Positions 27,216 through 35,860 are shown, counted from the first letter of the stretch. The stretch is DNA of 40,702 bases from Corynebacterium sp. HMSC078H07 (GCF_001812805.1 NZ_KV810490.1:99632-140333), one strand, 5' to 3'. Notes: generated by a model from the letters alone, not told the origin. Numbers and translations are program-made.

Positions 27216-27246
27216 AGGCTAGAGGAACAAATACATTCTCTAGCCT
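27216..27246. repeat. Inverted repeat AGGCTAGAG/CTCTAGCCT
   Basis: Perfect 9-bp arms (27216-27224 and 27238-27246) with a 13-bp spacer fill the 52-bp gap between the GNAT stop and the CAP-protein start. Arm centres are 22 bp apart, about two helical turns. The T-run after the stem is short, so it is better explained as an operator than a terminator. Confidence 0.55.
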
Positions 27247-27254
27247 AGTGGCAC

Positions 27255-27830
27255 CTATTTCCGCTTGTCCGCGATTTCTGCTTTCTTTTCCTCCGGCTTC
27301 GGCAGGAGCAACTCGTAGACATCGGTGTCGCGCCACTGGCCGGCGAGGTCACCATAGGTCATCTTTGCCATGTGGGAGTAGGTTCCCACCTTCACGAAGC
27401 CGCGAGACTTGTGAAGCCCTGCAGAGCCCTCGTTCTCAGGGAAGATCCACGAGTGGATAGCCCACTTGTGGAGGTCGCGGCACACCTCGATGAGTTGGTC
27501 CAACAAGGCGCCGCCAATGCCTCGGCCTTGGGCTTCCTTGCTCAAGTAGATGGAGTCCTCCACCACACCGTGGAACACGGTGCGGGTGGACGCTTGGGCG
27601 GCGCAGACCCAGCCGAGCACCTTCGAGTCATCTTCTGCCTCAACGGCAACGAAGACAGAAGCCATAATTTTGACGTTCTTAAACTCCTCGAAGGTCAACG
27701 AGCGGGTCTCATAGGTGGCGTGACCCGTGTTGAGGCCCTGCTCGTAGATCTCACGCATCTGTGGGTAGTCCGCTGCAGTGAACGGACGGATGCGGAAATC
27801 CTTCTTTTTGTCTTTCGCGTTTTCGCTCAT
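27255..27830 (-). CDS. GNAT N-acetyltransferase (phosphinothricin-acetyltransferase-like)
   Basis: This 191-residue acetyl-CoA-dependent N-acetyltransferase resembles Pat/Bar/MnaT proteins. The opening IRPFTAADYPQMREIYEQG and ATYETR block precede the acetyl-CoA pyrophosphate loop GRGIGGALL, and NEGSAGLHKSRGF is the typical motif B region. Relatives acetylate phosphinothricin, methionine sulfoximine or methionine sulfone. The ATG at 27830 lies seven bases after AATAATGG, a leaderless arrangement; the ATG at 27839 overlaps that -10 box. It is downstream of phoH2 and upstream of the CAP gene, all on the minus strand. Confidence 0.88.
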   Translation of the reverse strand: MSENAKDKKKDFRIRPFTAADYPQMREIYEQGLNTGHATYETRSLTFEEFKNVKIMASVFVAVEAEDDSKVLGWVCAAQASTRTVFHGVVEDSIYLSKEAQGRGIGGALLDQLIEVCRDLHKWAIHSWIFPENEGSAGLHKSRGFVKVGTYSHMAKMTYGDLAGQWRDTDVYELLLPKPEEKKAEIADKRK

Positions 27831-27903
27831 GGGCACCATTATTACTGGGCTTACTACATTTCTGCCAAGCTACACGCAGCGGTGATCGCCACCTGCGAAC
27901 GCG

Positions 27904-29262
27904 CTAATTCTCACCCTCGAGCAGATCGGTGACGAGCTCCGCAATGGCGGAACGCTCCGAACGCTGCAGGGTGACGTGCGCAAACAGTTCGTGCCCCTTC
28001 AGTTTCTCGATAACTGCCTGAACACCATCATGGCGGCCCACGCGCAGGTTATCGCGCTGGGCGACGTCATGCGTCAGCACAACGCGCGAGCCACGGCCGA
28101 GTCGGGAAAGCACCGTGAGAAGAACGTTGCGTTCAAGGGACTGGGCCTCATCGACGATGACGAAAGAATCGTGAAGGCTGCGACCACGGATGTGGGTCAG
28201 CGGAAGCACTTCAAGAAGCCCGCGGTCCTGAACCTCATCCATAACGTTTTCGGATACGAGGCCTTCAAGGGTGTCGTACACCGCCTGCGCCCACGGGTTC
28301 ATCTTCTCGCTCTCTGAGCCCGGAAGGTAACCCAGCGACTGGCCGCCCACCGCATACATCGGGCGGAAGACCACGATGCGACGGTGCTCACCGCGCTCGA
28401 GCACTGCCTCAAGACCTGCGCACAACGCAAGAGCCGACTTACCAGTACCAGCGCGGCCGCCGATGGACATGATGCCCACCGAGGGATCAAGCAGCAAATC
28501 CAGTGCCACTCGCTGCTCGGCGGAACGGCCCTGCAGGCCGAATACATTGGCATCGCCACGCACGAGACGCACGGCGCCTTCAGCGGTCATTCGGCCGAGC
28601 GCGGACTGTGCACCTGCTTGCAGCGTGACGCCACAATGCACCGGCAGGTCCTCGACGCGAGTTCCGGCGGTGGTCACTGATCCGTCGATAAGCACCTCGC
28701 CCTCGCTGTATAACTCATCGATGACGTCTGCTGTGGTGTGGACCGTAGCCATGCCGGTGTAGCCGGTCAGCACGACGTCTTGGGCGTGGTATTCATCTGC
28801 CTGCAGGCCCACGGCACCGGCCTTCACACGCAGCGGCACATCTTTAGTGACAAGGACAGTATCTTTGCCCTCGTGCTGCAGATTGAGCGCGCAGGCGAGG
28901 ATACGGTGGTCCCCCTCAGGACCACGGAATGCGGCGGGGAGCAGGGACTGGTCTTGGTGGTTTAGCTCCACGCGCAGCGTGCCACCTTCTGCGCTTACTG
29001 GAACCGGCTGATCCAGTGCATCGTAGGTGGCGCGAAGGTCCTCCAAAAAGCGAAGAGCTTGGCGGGCGAACCAGCCAAGCTCCGGGTGATGACGTTTTCC
29101 TTCCAACTCTGAAATGACGACGATGGGCAGAACCACATCGTGCTCGGCGAACTTACGCAGCGCCCAGGGATCGGAGAGGAGGACAGAGGTATCAATGACG
29201 TACGTCTTAGTGGCCACGGTGGCCTCATTCGACTGCTCAGTGAGGACGGAAGGATTGGTCAT
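27904..29262 (-). CDS. phoH2: PhoH2: PIN ribonuclease fused to PhoH ATPase
   Basis: This 452-residue protein joins an N-terminal PIN nuclease domain (acidic residues Asp24 in YVIDTSVLL, Glu52/Glu54 in SELEG, Asp118 and Asp141) to a C-terminal PhoH helicase-like ATPase with Walker A GRAGTGKS (269-276) and IVDEAQ. Mycobacterial PhoH2 is a sequence-specific RNA helicase/ribonuclease. The small antitoxin-like gene that precedes phoH2 in some mycobacteria is not seen. The ATG at 29262 has GGGAGAA as ribosome-binding site; the frame begins 39 bp earlier but without a better start. Confidence 0.92.
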   Translation of the reverse strand: MTNPSVLTEQSNEATVATKTYVIDTSVLLSDPWALRKFAEHDVVLPIVVISELEGKRHHPELGWFARQALRFLEDLRATYDALDQPVPVSAEGGTLRVELNHQDQSLLPAAFRGPEGDHRILACALNLQHEGKDTVLVTKDVPLRVKAGAVGLQADEYHAQDVVLTGYTGMATVHTTADVIDELYSEGEVLIDGSVTTAGTRVEDLPVHCGVTLQAGAQSALGRMTAEGAVRLVRGDANVFGLQGRSAEQRVALDLLLDPSVGIMSIGGRAGTGKSALALCAGLEAVLERGEHRRIVVFRPMYAVGGQSLGYLPGSESEKMNPWAQAVYDTLEGLVSENVMDEVQDRGLLEVLPLTHIRGRSLHDSFVIVDEAQSLERNVLLTVLSRLGRGSRVVLTHDVAQRDNLRVGRHDGVQAVIEKLKGHELFAHVTLQRSERSAIAELVTDLLEGEN

Positions 29263-29438
29263 AGCGTCAGGGTTCTCCCTTGTGGTGCCGACCCAACTCA
29301 TCGACCTGGGACGGCGTGGTGAAGCGGGTGTGTTGTGAACTATCCGGAGGTCCTATGGAAACCTCCGAACACTGCCCAAACTAGAGGCCGAAGGTTGAAA
29401 TTACATGGGTGCAAGATGAACAGTATTAAAACGACAAC

Positions 29439-29492
29439 CCCCGGCGTCACACCATTCCCACGAGTCAACGTGGGGGTGGCATGAACGCCGGG
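29439..29492 (-). terminator. Two-part hairpin, terminator of the LGFP lipoprotein gene
   Basis: Outer arms CCCGGCGT (29440-29447) and ACGCCGGG (29485-29492) enclose inner arms CCCACG (29457-29462) and CGTGGG (29469-29474). On the minus strand the stem is followed by a T-rich stretch including TTTT. This fits termination of the lipoprotein gene whose stop is at 29528. Confidence 0.65.
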
Positions 29493-29527
29493 AAAGATAC
29501 TAAGACTAGTTCTTAGCCACGAAGTTC

Positions 29528-30199
29528 TTAGTTGATGGTGGCCTCGTACTTGCCGGAGTCACCCTTCATCCAAGAAATGGTGCCGTTGGTGAACTCCTGA
29601 ATCCAACCGTTGCCTTCGGCCTTCTCCGGTGCGGTTGGAAGGCCGATCTCGCTGTCCAGGCCGCCCTCTTTAGTCCAGGTCTCAGCGATCTTGCCGATGA
29701 CCGGCTGGGAGCCAGCATCCTCACTGAAGGCAAGCAGCTTGTCCTTGGCGAAGGTAGCGATGCTGCCGTCACCGGAAGTCTCGACGGACTGCGGGTCGCC
29801 CCACTCAGCTGCCTTCTCCTTAATAGCCTTGGCAAAGTCGGCCGGAACCTCAACCTCACCGTTAGCGGTCTCGATGGACTCCTTGCCGCCCTCCGAGTCA
29901 GAAGACTCGGAGGAATCAGCAGAGTCAGAAGCATCAGCGGAGTCGGAAGAATCTGCAGAGTCAGAAGCATCAGCGGAGTCAGAAGCGTCAGCGTCGGCGT
30001 CCTTATCCTTGGAGCCCTTTACGGAATCCTTAGCGTCGTTGGCAGCGGAGCCGGCAGCATCGGTGGCGTCGGAAGCTGCGGACTGGGCAGCGTCGCCAGC
30101 CTCCTTAGCAGCATCCTCAGCGTCGGAGCATGCTACAACGCCCAAGGACAGGGTGGCGGCAGCGATACCAGCAGCGAAACGACGGGTCATCTTCTTCAT
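29528..30199 (-). CDS. Ser/Asp-rich lipoprotein with LGFP repeat
   Basis: This 223-residue exported lipoprotein has a lipobox VVAC with Cys24. Residues about 25-70 are Ala/Asp/Ser helical. Residues about 72-105 are a nearly pure Ser-Asp-Ala tract encoded by a 36-bp tandem repeat. The C-terminal part (about 165-223) carries LGFP-type features: ETWTKEGGLDSEIGLPT, then FTNGTISWMKG. LGFP repeats are associated with cell-wall attachment or binding in corynebacteria. The start has AGAAAGGAAT as ribosome-binding site. The Ser-Asp stalk would extend the LGFP part through the mycolate envelope. Confidence 0.8.
   Translation of the reverse strand: MKKMTRRFAAGIAAATLSLGVVACSDAEDAAKEAGDAAQSAASDATDAAGSAANDAKDSVKGSKDKDADADASDSADASDSADSSDSADASDSADSSESSDSEGGKESIETANGEVEVPADFAKAIKEKAAEWGDPQSVETSGDGSIATFAKDKLLAFSEDAGSQPVIGKIAETWTKEGGLDSEIGLPTAPEKAEGNGWIQEFTNGTISWMKGDSGKYEATIN
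29919..29990 (-). repeat. 36-bp tandem repeat coding for a Ser-Asp tract
   Basis: Two adjacent copies start at 29919 and 29955 (plus-strand copy start GCAGAGTCAGAAGCATCAGC). The second diverges near its end. Each encodes 12 residues of Ser/Asp/Ala. Copy number is likely to vary by slippage. Confidence 0.7.
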
Positions 30200-30306
30200 T
30201 GTTTATTCCTTTCTCATAAACTTTTGTTGAGAACGGACTCCACCGTAGGTTCGTAAAAATTTTTTAGCCACCACTTATCGTGTGATTTGACAACAAAATT
30301 GAAGGA

Positions 30307-30996
30307 TCAACGCCGTTTCCGCTGCTGAGACCCCCTATATCTTTTCGGTAACGGTTTTGTTTTCGAGGCTCCTTGGGACTGCCTGCGTGCTTGCTTGGCC
30401 TTTGCTTTGTCCCGTGCACTGCGCTTTTCAACGTTGTTGCGTGAGGTATTCCTCGTCCTTCCCTTAGCCACACCCACGAAGTCTTGAATCTCATCACTGT
30501 CGTCATCCTTGCGCCATACGAGGGCGATTCCCGTCAGAGGAACGGAGGGGTCATTAAAGCCGAGCGCAACTACTTGTTTCTTGCTCAGCACTTTAAGCAG
30601 CGGACGTGGCGCCACCACGATTCCCACGTTGGCGGCGACGACTTGGAGTGCGGTGCGGACCGAGGGGACGTCGACAAGCGCGTCAGCCCCAATCCTGTAA
30701 TTCACAATCTCCTCAGCGACATCCTCAGGGTCGAGGTCCTCCCCTACCTCAGCGTAGACGGAGTCTTTGGGCACTGCGATGCCCGGTGCTTCCTCATAGA
30801 GACGGACAATATGGAAGCTCTCATCGATGCGCGGATCGGGCAGACGAGTAAGCGCCACATGTGCGTCACCTGCCAAAAGCACAGCTGTGGCATCATCTGA
30901 GTCGAGCGTGACAAGGGACTCTGCAGAATGCATATCACGGTAGCGGCGAAACCATTTGCCGGGTTCGGTACCAGTGGAAAAGACAAGGCGGAGCAT
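30307..30996 (-). CDS. LysR effector-binding (PBP2)-like domain protein lacking an HTH
   Basis: This 229-residue soluble protein resembles the substrate-binding half of LysR-type regulators. It opens with a beta strand (MLRLVFSTGTEPGKWFRRY), has alternating strands and helices such as SVRTALQVVAANVGIVVAP, and ends that domain near 175. No helix-turn-helix precedes it. The last 55 residues are strongly basic (Lys/Arg/Gln) and could bind nucleic acid. The ATG at 30996 has AGGA eight bases upstream; an ATG at 31005 is too close to it. It is divergent from the DUF5997 gene, start codons 36 bp apart. Function is unknown; the domain call is by pattern and should be tested by structure. Confidence 0.65.
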   Translation of the reverse strand: MLRLVFSTGTEPGKWFRRYRDMHSAESLVTLDSDDATAVLLAGDAHVALTRLPDPRIDESFHIVRLYEEAPGIAVPKDSVYAEVGEDLDPEDVAEEIVNYRIGADALVDVPSVRTALQVVAANVGIVVAPRPLLKVLSKKQVVALGFNDPSVPLTGIALVWRKDDDSDEIQDFVGVAKGRTRNTSRNNVEKRSARDKAKAKQARRQSQGASKTKPLPKRYRGSQQRKRR

Positions 30997-31018
30997 GCAT
31001 CTCATCCTACGGTGCTGC

Positions 31019-31024
31019 TACCGT
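31019..31024 (+). promoter_or_regulatory. -10 box of leaderless DUF5997 gene
   Basis: TACCGT ends seven bases before the GTG at 31032. This favours 31032 over the in-frame GTG at 31023. Confidence 0.45.
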
Positions 31025-31031
31025 GGTGAGC

Positions 31032-31412
31032 GTGACTGATACCCCACGTACCAATGCGACCGAGCCTTCCGGCACTGCCATGCGCGCGCAGACTGCGGCC
31101 AAGAAGCTGGGTATTTACCTGCCCGCCGCCCCGGAAGACTTTCAGGCTAATGCTGTAACACACGCGGAGCTGCGTGAGCTTCAAGAGAACCCACCCGAGT
31201 GGCTCGCTACACTACGCCGCGAAGGCCCCCATCCGCGCCCAGTCGTGGCGCAAAAGCTGGGCATCTCCGTAACCGCGCTGAAGAAGAACGACATGGATCG
31301 CCCGCTCACCACCGCAGAGATCAAAGAACTCCTCAGCGCAATGCCCGAATGGCTGGAAGCCGCTCGTAAGGCACACGCTGAGGAGCGCTCGGAAAAGAGT
31401 AGCGAGGCTTAA
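31032..31412 (+). CDS. DUF5997 family protein with two tandem homologous units
   Basis: This 126-residue protein matches the actinobacterial DUF5997 family ([36 protein letters not shown]). It is built of two units 50 residues apart: about 22-62 and 72-112 share KLGI, T-x-AE-x-x-EL, PEWL and a final Arg at identical offsets. The second unit looks like a helix-turn-helix ([15 protein letters not shown]), suggesting DNA binding. The 3' end overlaps glyA by 4 bp, both stops lying on a TTAA palindrome. It is divergent from the LysR-effector-like gene. Function is unknown. Confidence 0.8.
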   Translation: MTDTPRTNATEPSGTAMRAQTAAKKLGIYLPAAPEDFQANAVTHAELRELQENPPEWLATLRREGPHPRPVVAQKLGISVTALKKNDMDRPLTTAEIKELLSAMPEWLEAARKAHAEERSEKSSEA

Positions 31413-32710
31413 ACCAGCTTCCATTCCTCAAGGCCGTCATACAGCGGGAAGTCCGCGGCGACCTTTTCAACGCGGGCGCGCAGAGAGGCGACGTCCGCGT
31501 TCTTACCGTTAGCCAGTGCCGTACCGATAACATCGGCAACCTCGGTGAAGGCCGCGGTATCCAGGCCACGGGTAGCCAGGGCCGGAGTACCGATTCGCAG
31601 GCCAGAGGTGACCATCGGCGGGCGCGGATCATTCGGCACAGCGTTGCGATTGACGGTGATACCTACCTCGTGGAGGAGATCCTCGGCCTGCTGGCCGTCG
31701 AGTTCAGAGTTGCGCAGGTCCGCAAGGACCAAGTGCACGTCGGTGCCACCAGTAAGCACGTCCACGCCGGCCTTGGTGCAATCCTCAGCGGTGAGGCGCT
31801 CTGCCAGAATCTGTGCGCCTTCGATGGTGCGCTGCTGACGCTCCTTGAACTCCTCAGTAGCAGCGATCTTCAGCGCGATGGCCTTCGCCGCAATCACGTG
31901 CATGAGCGGACCGCCCTGCTGGCCTGGGAAGACGTTGGAGTTGATCTTCTTAGCAAAGTCCTGCTTTGCCAGGATGAGGCCGGAGCGCGGGCCGCCGAGG
32001 GTCTTGTGCACGGTGGAGGACACAACGTCAGAGTGCGGGACCGGGGAGGGGTGCAGACCGGCGGCTACGAGGCCAGCAAAGTGGGCCATATCCGTCCACA
32101 GGTAGGCGCCAACCTCATCAGCGATGGAGCGGAAAGCCTCGAAGTCAATGGTGCGCGGGTAAGCAGACCAACCAGCGATGATGACCTGCGGCTTTTCGGC
32201 CAGTGCCTGCTCACGGACCTTGTCCATGTCCAAGCGCATGGTCTCGGGGTCCACCTCATAGGCAGCGACTTCGTACAGCTTGCCGGAGAAGTTGAGCTTC
32301 ATGCCGTGGGTAAGGTGGCCACCATGGGCGAGGGACAGACCCATGATCTTGTCGCCCGGGTTAATCAGGGAACCCAGAACCGCGGCATTAGCCTGGGCAC
32401 CGGAGTGGGGCTGAACGTTGGCAAACTCGGCACCGAAGAGGGACTTGGCACGATCGCGAGCCAGATCCTCAACGATGTCCACGTGCTCACAGCCACCGTA
32501 GTAACGACGCCCTGGGTAACCCTCTGCGTACTTGTTGGTGAGAACAGAGCCTTGGGCCTGCAGGACCGCACGCGGAACAAAGTTCTCGGAAGCGATCATC
32601 TCCAGGGTGTCGCGCTGGCGAGCAATCTCACCAGTGATGGCGCCGAAGACCTCTGGGTCGAGCTCGCGCATCTCTTGGTAGCGCACGTCAGCAGAATTCG
32701 AAGTGGTCAT
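31409..32710 (-). CDS. glyA: Serine hydroxymethyltransferase
   Basis: This PLP enzyme interconverts serine and glycine while transferring a one-carbon unit to tetrahydrofolate. It has 433 residues. The Schiff-base lysine is Lys236 in [27 protein letters not shown] and the [12 protein letters not shown] substrate-region blocks are intact. GAGAAGGGA lies about 12 bases before the ATG. A hairpin resembling a terminator lies in the divergent gap before coaA (32787-32806). Confidence 0.97.
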   Translation of the reverse strand: MTTSNSADVRYQEMRELDPEVFGAITGEIARQRDTLEMIASENFVPRAVLQAQGSVLTNKYAEGYPGRRYYGGCEHVDIVEDLARDRAKSLFGAEFANVQPHSGAQANAAVLGSLINPGDKIMGLSLAHGGHLTHGMKLNFSGKLYEVAAYEVDPETMRLDMDKVREQALAEKPQVIIAGWSAYPRTIDFEAFRSIADEVGAYLWTDMAHFAGLVAAGLHPSPVPHSDVVSSTVHKTLGGPRSGLILAKQDFAKKINSNVFPGQQGGPLMHVIAAKAIALKIAATEEFKERQQRTIEGAQILAERLTAEDCTKAGVDVLTGGTDVHLVLADLRNSELDGQQAEDLLHEVGITVNRNAVPNDPRPPMVTSGLRIGTPALATRGLDTAAFTEVADVIGTALANGKNADVASLRARVEKVAADFPLYDGLEEWKLV

Positions 32711-32786
32711 AGAAACGTAGAGTCCCTTCTCAAAGATGGTCCTGTGGAAAGTCGCCGAAGCTAGTTCTACATCCTAACGCCGACCT

Positions 32787-32806
32787 CCCCCGCGCGGGGG
32801 ATTTTT
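32787..32806 (+). terminator. Terminator-like hairpin between divergent glyA and coaA
   Basis: CCCCC-GCGC-GGGGG (32787-32800) is followed by ATTTTT. It sits upstream of the coaA promoter and would stop rightward transcripts antisense to glyA from entering coaA. Confidence 0.55.
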
Positions 32807-32818
32807 CCTTCCCACTGA

Positions 32819-32849
32819 TTGCACGCACTGGTCGGGCGAATGGAACAAT
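32819..32849 (+). promoter_or_regulatory. coaA promoter, leaderless
   Basis: A -35-like TTGCAC (32819-32824) and -10-like AACAAT (32844-32849) are 19 bp apart. The -10 ends seven bases before the ATG at 32857 and overlaps the alternative ATG at 32848. Confidence 0.45.
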
Positions 32850-32856
32850 GGTCGGC

Positions 32857-33783
32857 ATGGCGCGAATGACCGACGGGAGCCCGTACCTCGACTTTGACCG
32901 TGATACATGGCGCGCCCTGCGTAAATCCATGCCGCAGGTGCTGACAGAGACTGAGGTTCAGAAACTCCGCGGCCTTAATGATCGCATCGATCTCACGGAG
33001 GTCGCCGAGGTGTACCTGCCGTTGTCTCGCCTTATCCACATGCAGGTCAAGGCCCGCCAAGAACTCACTGCCTCCACCGAAGCCTTTTTAGGCAACCCAC
33101 CTACCCACGTACCTTTCGTCATTGGGGTGGCCGGTTCGGTGGCCGTAGGAAAATCCACCACGGCGCGTCTTCTCCAAGTGCTGCTGCAGCGCTGGGATTC
33201 CCACCCCAAGGTGGACCTTGTCACCACCGATGGCTTCCTTTACCCCACCGCTTACCTCAAAGAGCACGGCCTCATGCAGCGCAAAGGTTATCCCGAGTCC
33301 TATGACCGCCGCGCACTGATGCGCTTTGTCACCGACGTGAAGTCCGGAATACCACTGGTGAAGGCACCTTTGTACTCACACGTGTCCTATGACATCGTTC
33401 CCGGCGAATACCAAGAAGTCCACCAACCAGACATCCTCATCTTGGAGGGCCTCAACGTTCTCCAAACCGGCCCCACGCTCATGGTTTCTGATCTGTTTGA
33501 CTTTTCCGTCTACGTGGACGCCCGCGTGGACGATATTGAGCGCTGGTATATCGAGCGATTCCTCAAGCTTCGCCACACGGCTTTCCGCGAGCCGGGTGCG
33601 CACTTCGCGTCCTTCGCCGATATGACCGATGAGGAAGCATACGAGCAAGCCCGTGAGATTTGGCAGTCCATTAACCTGCCCAACCTCATGGAGAACATCC
33701 TGCCGACGCGCGTGCGCGCGTCCCTCGTGCTACGCAAAGGTTCTCACCATTTGGTGGACCGAGTCCGTATGCGCAAACTTTAG
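32857..33783 (+). CDS. coaA: Type I pantothenate kinase
   Basis: This enzyme phosphorylates pantothenate, the first committed step of coenzyme A synthesis. The 308-residue protein has the P-loop [12 protein letters not shown] (about 90-101), the TTDGFLYP block and DFSVYVDA, with a length normal for bacterial CoaA. The start at 32857 rests on the promoter position rather than on a ribosome-binding site. It is convergent with the Z-prenyl synthase gene, 9 bp apart. Confidence 0.95.
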   Translation: MARMTDGSPYLDFDRDTWRALRKSMPQVLTETEVQKLRGLNDRIDLTEVAEVYLPLSRLIHMQVKARQELTASTEAFLGNPPTHVPFVIGVAGSVAVGKSTTARLLQVLLQRWDSHPKVDLVTTDGFLYPTAYLKEHGLMQRKGYPESYDRRALMRFVTDVKSGIPLVKAPLYSHVSYDIVPGEYQEVHQPDILILEGLNVLQTGPTLMVSDLFDFSVYVDARVDDIERWYIERFLKLRHTAFREPGAHFASFADMTDEEAYEQAREIWQSINLPNLMENILPTRVRASLVLRKGSHHLVDRVRMRKL

Positions 33784-33792
33784 ATTCGGCAG

Positions 33793-34563
33793 CTAGCGTC
33801 CAAAACGGCGCGAGCGCTGTGAATAATCTCGCAATGCGCGCAGGAAATCCACGCGTCTGAAAGCCGGCCAGTAGGTATCCGTAAACCAGATCTCAGAGTA
33901 AGCAGCCTGCCACAGCAAAAAGCCCGACAAGCGCTGCTCGCCCGACGTGCGAATAACCAGGTCAGGGTCCGGAAGGCCCTTGGTATACAGGTTGCTGGTG
34001 ATGGCCTCCGCGGTCACGTTCTCCGCAATCGCTTCAGCACTCAACCCCTTCTGCGCTTCACTGCGGATGAGGCTCTGGACAGCGTCGACAATCTCCTGAC
34101 GCCCTCCATAACCCACCGCAATATTGACGATAACGCCTTTGTGGTCTTCCGTAGCTGCAGCGGCACAGCGCATCTTCTCGGTGACCTTTTCTGGAAGCAA
34201 ATCCAGATGCCCCACCAGGCGAATCTGACAATCCAGCTCACCCTGTGACAGGTGCGTGACTACATCAGAGATGATGTCGAAAAGGAGCTGTACCTCCTGC
34301 TGGCTGCGCTTGAGGTTCTCAGTGGACAGCAGGTAGATGGTCACGACTTCAATGTCGGTGCCATCGCACCACGAAATCATTTCACTGATTTTCCGCGCGC
34401 CTTGGCGGTGACCATGGCTAATGTCCGTGAACCCAGCCTCCCGCGCCCATCGGCGGTTGCCGTCCGCCATGATGGCCACGTGCCGTGGTTGCGGCTTGCC
34501 CTTAATCTCTCGCGTCAGGCGCGCTTCATACAGGGGGTAAAGCGCTTGGCTGAGGAATGTCAC
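33793..34563 (-). CDS. uppS: Short-chain Z-isoprenyl diphosphate synthase
   Basis: This 256-residue cis-prenyltransferase condenses IPP onto an allylic diphosphate. The catalytic Asp34 is in HVAIMADGNRRWA. The HGHRQGARKI, STENLKR and VIRTSGEQRLSGFLLWQAAYSE motifs follow. Actinobacteria usually have two such enzymes; this one sits next to mca, coaA and glyA like M. tuberculosis Rv1086, a Z,E-farnesyl diphosphate synthase that primes decaprenyl phosphate synthesis. The GTG has GGAGGG seven bases upstream. It is third in a run with mca and a small membrane protein. Whether it makes C15 or a longer product cannot be read here. Confidence 0.9.
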   Translation of the reverse strand: MTFLSQALYPLYEARLTREIKGKPQPRHVAIMADGNRRWAREAGFTDISHGHRQGARKISEMISWCDGTDIEVVTIYLLSTENLKRSQQEVQLLFDIISDVVTHLSQGELDCQIRLVGHLDLLPEKVTEKMRCAAAATEDHKGVIVNIAVGYGGRQEIVDAVQSLIRSEAQKGLSAEAIAENVTAEAITSNLYTKGLPDPDLVIRTSGEQRLSGFLLWQAAYSEIWFTDTYWPAFRRVDFLRALRDYSQRSRRFGR

Positions 34564-34579
34564 GGTCTCGCCCTCCGCG

Positions 34580-34873
34580 TTAGAAGATGGACTTCTTACT
34601 GGTATCGAGGATGCCCGCTTCCTTCATAGCGGCGTCAACAGCCTCATCATCGAAAGGATCAATGCCATGGTCCTCCGCAAACATGGTGCGGCGGCGGAAA
34701 CGGGAGTAGCGGCGGTGGAAGTTCCAACCGGCAAACAGCACTGCGACGCCCATCAGCGCAAGGATCAACAGGCCGATGGGAGACGCCTTACCAAACTCCG
34801 GCCCCACCGGCCCGCTTTGCGCGCCTTGGGCCAAAAGGGCGACGTCGTGTGCCGCGAAGTACAAAGCGTTCAT
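34580..34873 (-). CDS. Small membrane protein of the mca operon
   Basis: This 97-residue protein has one clear TM helix (about 33-52, IGLLILALMGVAVLFAGWNF) followed by a basic stretch RRYSRFRRRT and an acidic tail (DPFDDEAVDAAM). It resembles the small membrane protein encoded beside mca in mycobacteria (Rv1083 position). It begins 4 bp after the mca stop. Function is unknown. Confidence 0.8.
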   Translation of the reverse strand: MNALYFAAHDVALLAQGAQSGPVGPEFGKASPIGLLILALMGVAVLFAGWNFHRRYSRFRRRTMFAEDHGIDPFDDEAVDAAMKEAGILDTSKKSIF

Positions 34874-34877
34874 GCTT

Positions 34878-35768
34878 CTAAGACTCCCCTACTTCCGGGA
34901 TTCCTGCAAATAAATCATTTTCGGGCAGCTCCGTGGATACCCGCGTCTTAGCCAACTCAAATTCTTCCGTAGGCCAGTGCTGTTGTTGGACCTCCACGGG
35001 CGTCGCCAAGAATGCTCCTGCGGGATCAATCTGAGTGGCATGCGCGCGAAGAGCGTCCTCACGGTTCTGGAAGTAGTCCGCGCACTCCACCTGGGTGGTC
35101 ACGCGCGCCATAATGTCACCAAACGTTGTGTCCCAGCGCGCCAACATAGGCTCGTAGGGGCTCACCTTGCCTTCCTCCAGCAGCAAATCGTGGAAGATCT
35201 TCATGCGCTGGTACACGAACCCGTGGCTGTAGTACAGCTTCTGAGGCTCCCAGGCCTGACCAAGCTCGGGGTGGTAGGACTCATCCCCAGCCTTGTCCCA
35301 CGCAATCATGGAGGAGCGATACACCATAAGGTGGTCCGGGTGGGGGTACCCGCCATTCTCGTCATAGGTGATGATGACCTGTGGTTTGAACTCGCGAATG
35401 ATCTTCACCAGTTCTTGCGCCACATCATCGTCGTCCATGAGGGCGAAGCAACCTTCAGGGAGCAGGTCCTTAATATTGGGGGCTAGAGGATTACCCGGCA
35501 AACCGGAGTCAATATGACCTAGCCACCTGTGTTGGACACCCAATGCTGCCGCAGCCTCGGCCATCTCCTCGCGGCGGATGCTGCCCATGTTTTCCAGGAC
35601 CCCGGGACGATCCATGGCTGGGTTAATGATGTCCCCTCGCTCACCACCGGTACAGGTCACTACGAGGACCTCTGCGCCTTCGGCGGCGTACTTGGCGGTG
35701 GTGGCGGCACCTTTCGAGGATTCATCGTCTGGGTGCGCGTGAATAGCTAACAGGCGCTTGGTAGTCAC
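34878..35768 (-). CDS. mca: Mycothiol S-conjugate amidase
   Basis: This zinc amidase cleaves mycothiol conjugates of toxic electrophiles, so that the mercapturic acid can be exported and the sugar part recycled. The N-terminal HAHPDDES carries the metal ligands His12 and Asp15; YPHPDH (about 141-146) carries the third. TGGERG, ATQIDP and WPTEEFELA blocks match Mca rather than MshB. The GTG at 35768 gives the same N-terminal length as M. tuberculosis Mca and is 11 bases after GGGAG; the ATG at 35780 is too close to that site. The gene implies that the organism makes mycothiol. Confidence 0.93.
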   Translation of the reverse strand: MTTKRLLAIHAHPDDESSKGAATTAKYAAEGAEVLVVTCTGGERGDIINPAMDRPGVLENMGSIRREEMAEAAAALGVQHRWLGHIDSGLPGNPLAPNIKDLLPEGCFALMDDDDVAQELVKIIREFKPQVIITYDENGGYPHPDHLMVYRSSMIAWDKAGDESYHPELGQAWEPQKLYYSHGFVYQRMKIFHDLLLEEGKVSPYEPMLARWDTTFGDIMARVTTQVECADYFQNREDALRAHATQIDPAGAFLATPVEVQQQHWPTEEFELAKTRVSTELPENDLFAGIPEVGES

Positions 35769-35847
35769 TAGGTGATACATCTCCCTTTACCGTCGTCTTA
35801 AACAATGGCTCAGTCTAGTGGATAGTTTGTTCTGGTCGAAGGTTGGC

Positions 35848-35853
35848 TAGAAT
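35848..35853 (+). promoter_or_regulatory. -10 box of leaderless DUF4307 gene
   Basis: TAGAAT ends seven bases before the ATG at 35861. Confidence 0.5.
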
Positions 35854-35860
35854 CAGATTC

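Noticed and set aside
29919..29990. CRISPR-like spacing of repeats
   Set aside because: The 36-bp units are directly adjacent without spacers and in frame within a coding region.
31670..32764. 364-codon open frame opposite glyA
   Set aside because: Antisense of an intact serine hydroxymethyltransferase; no ribosome-binding site and no recognisable domain.
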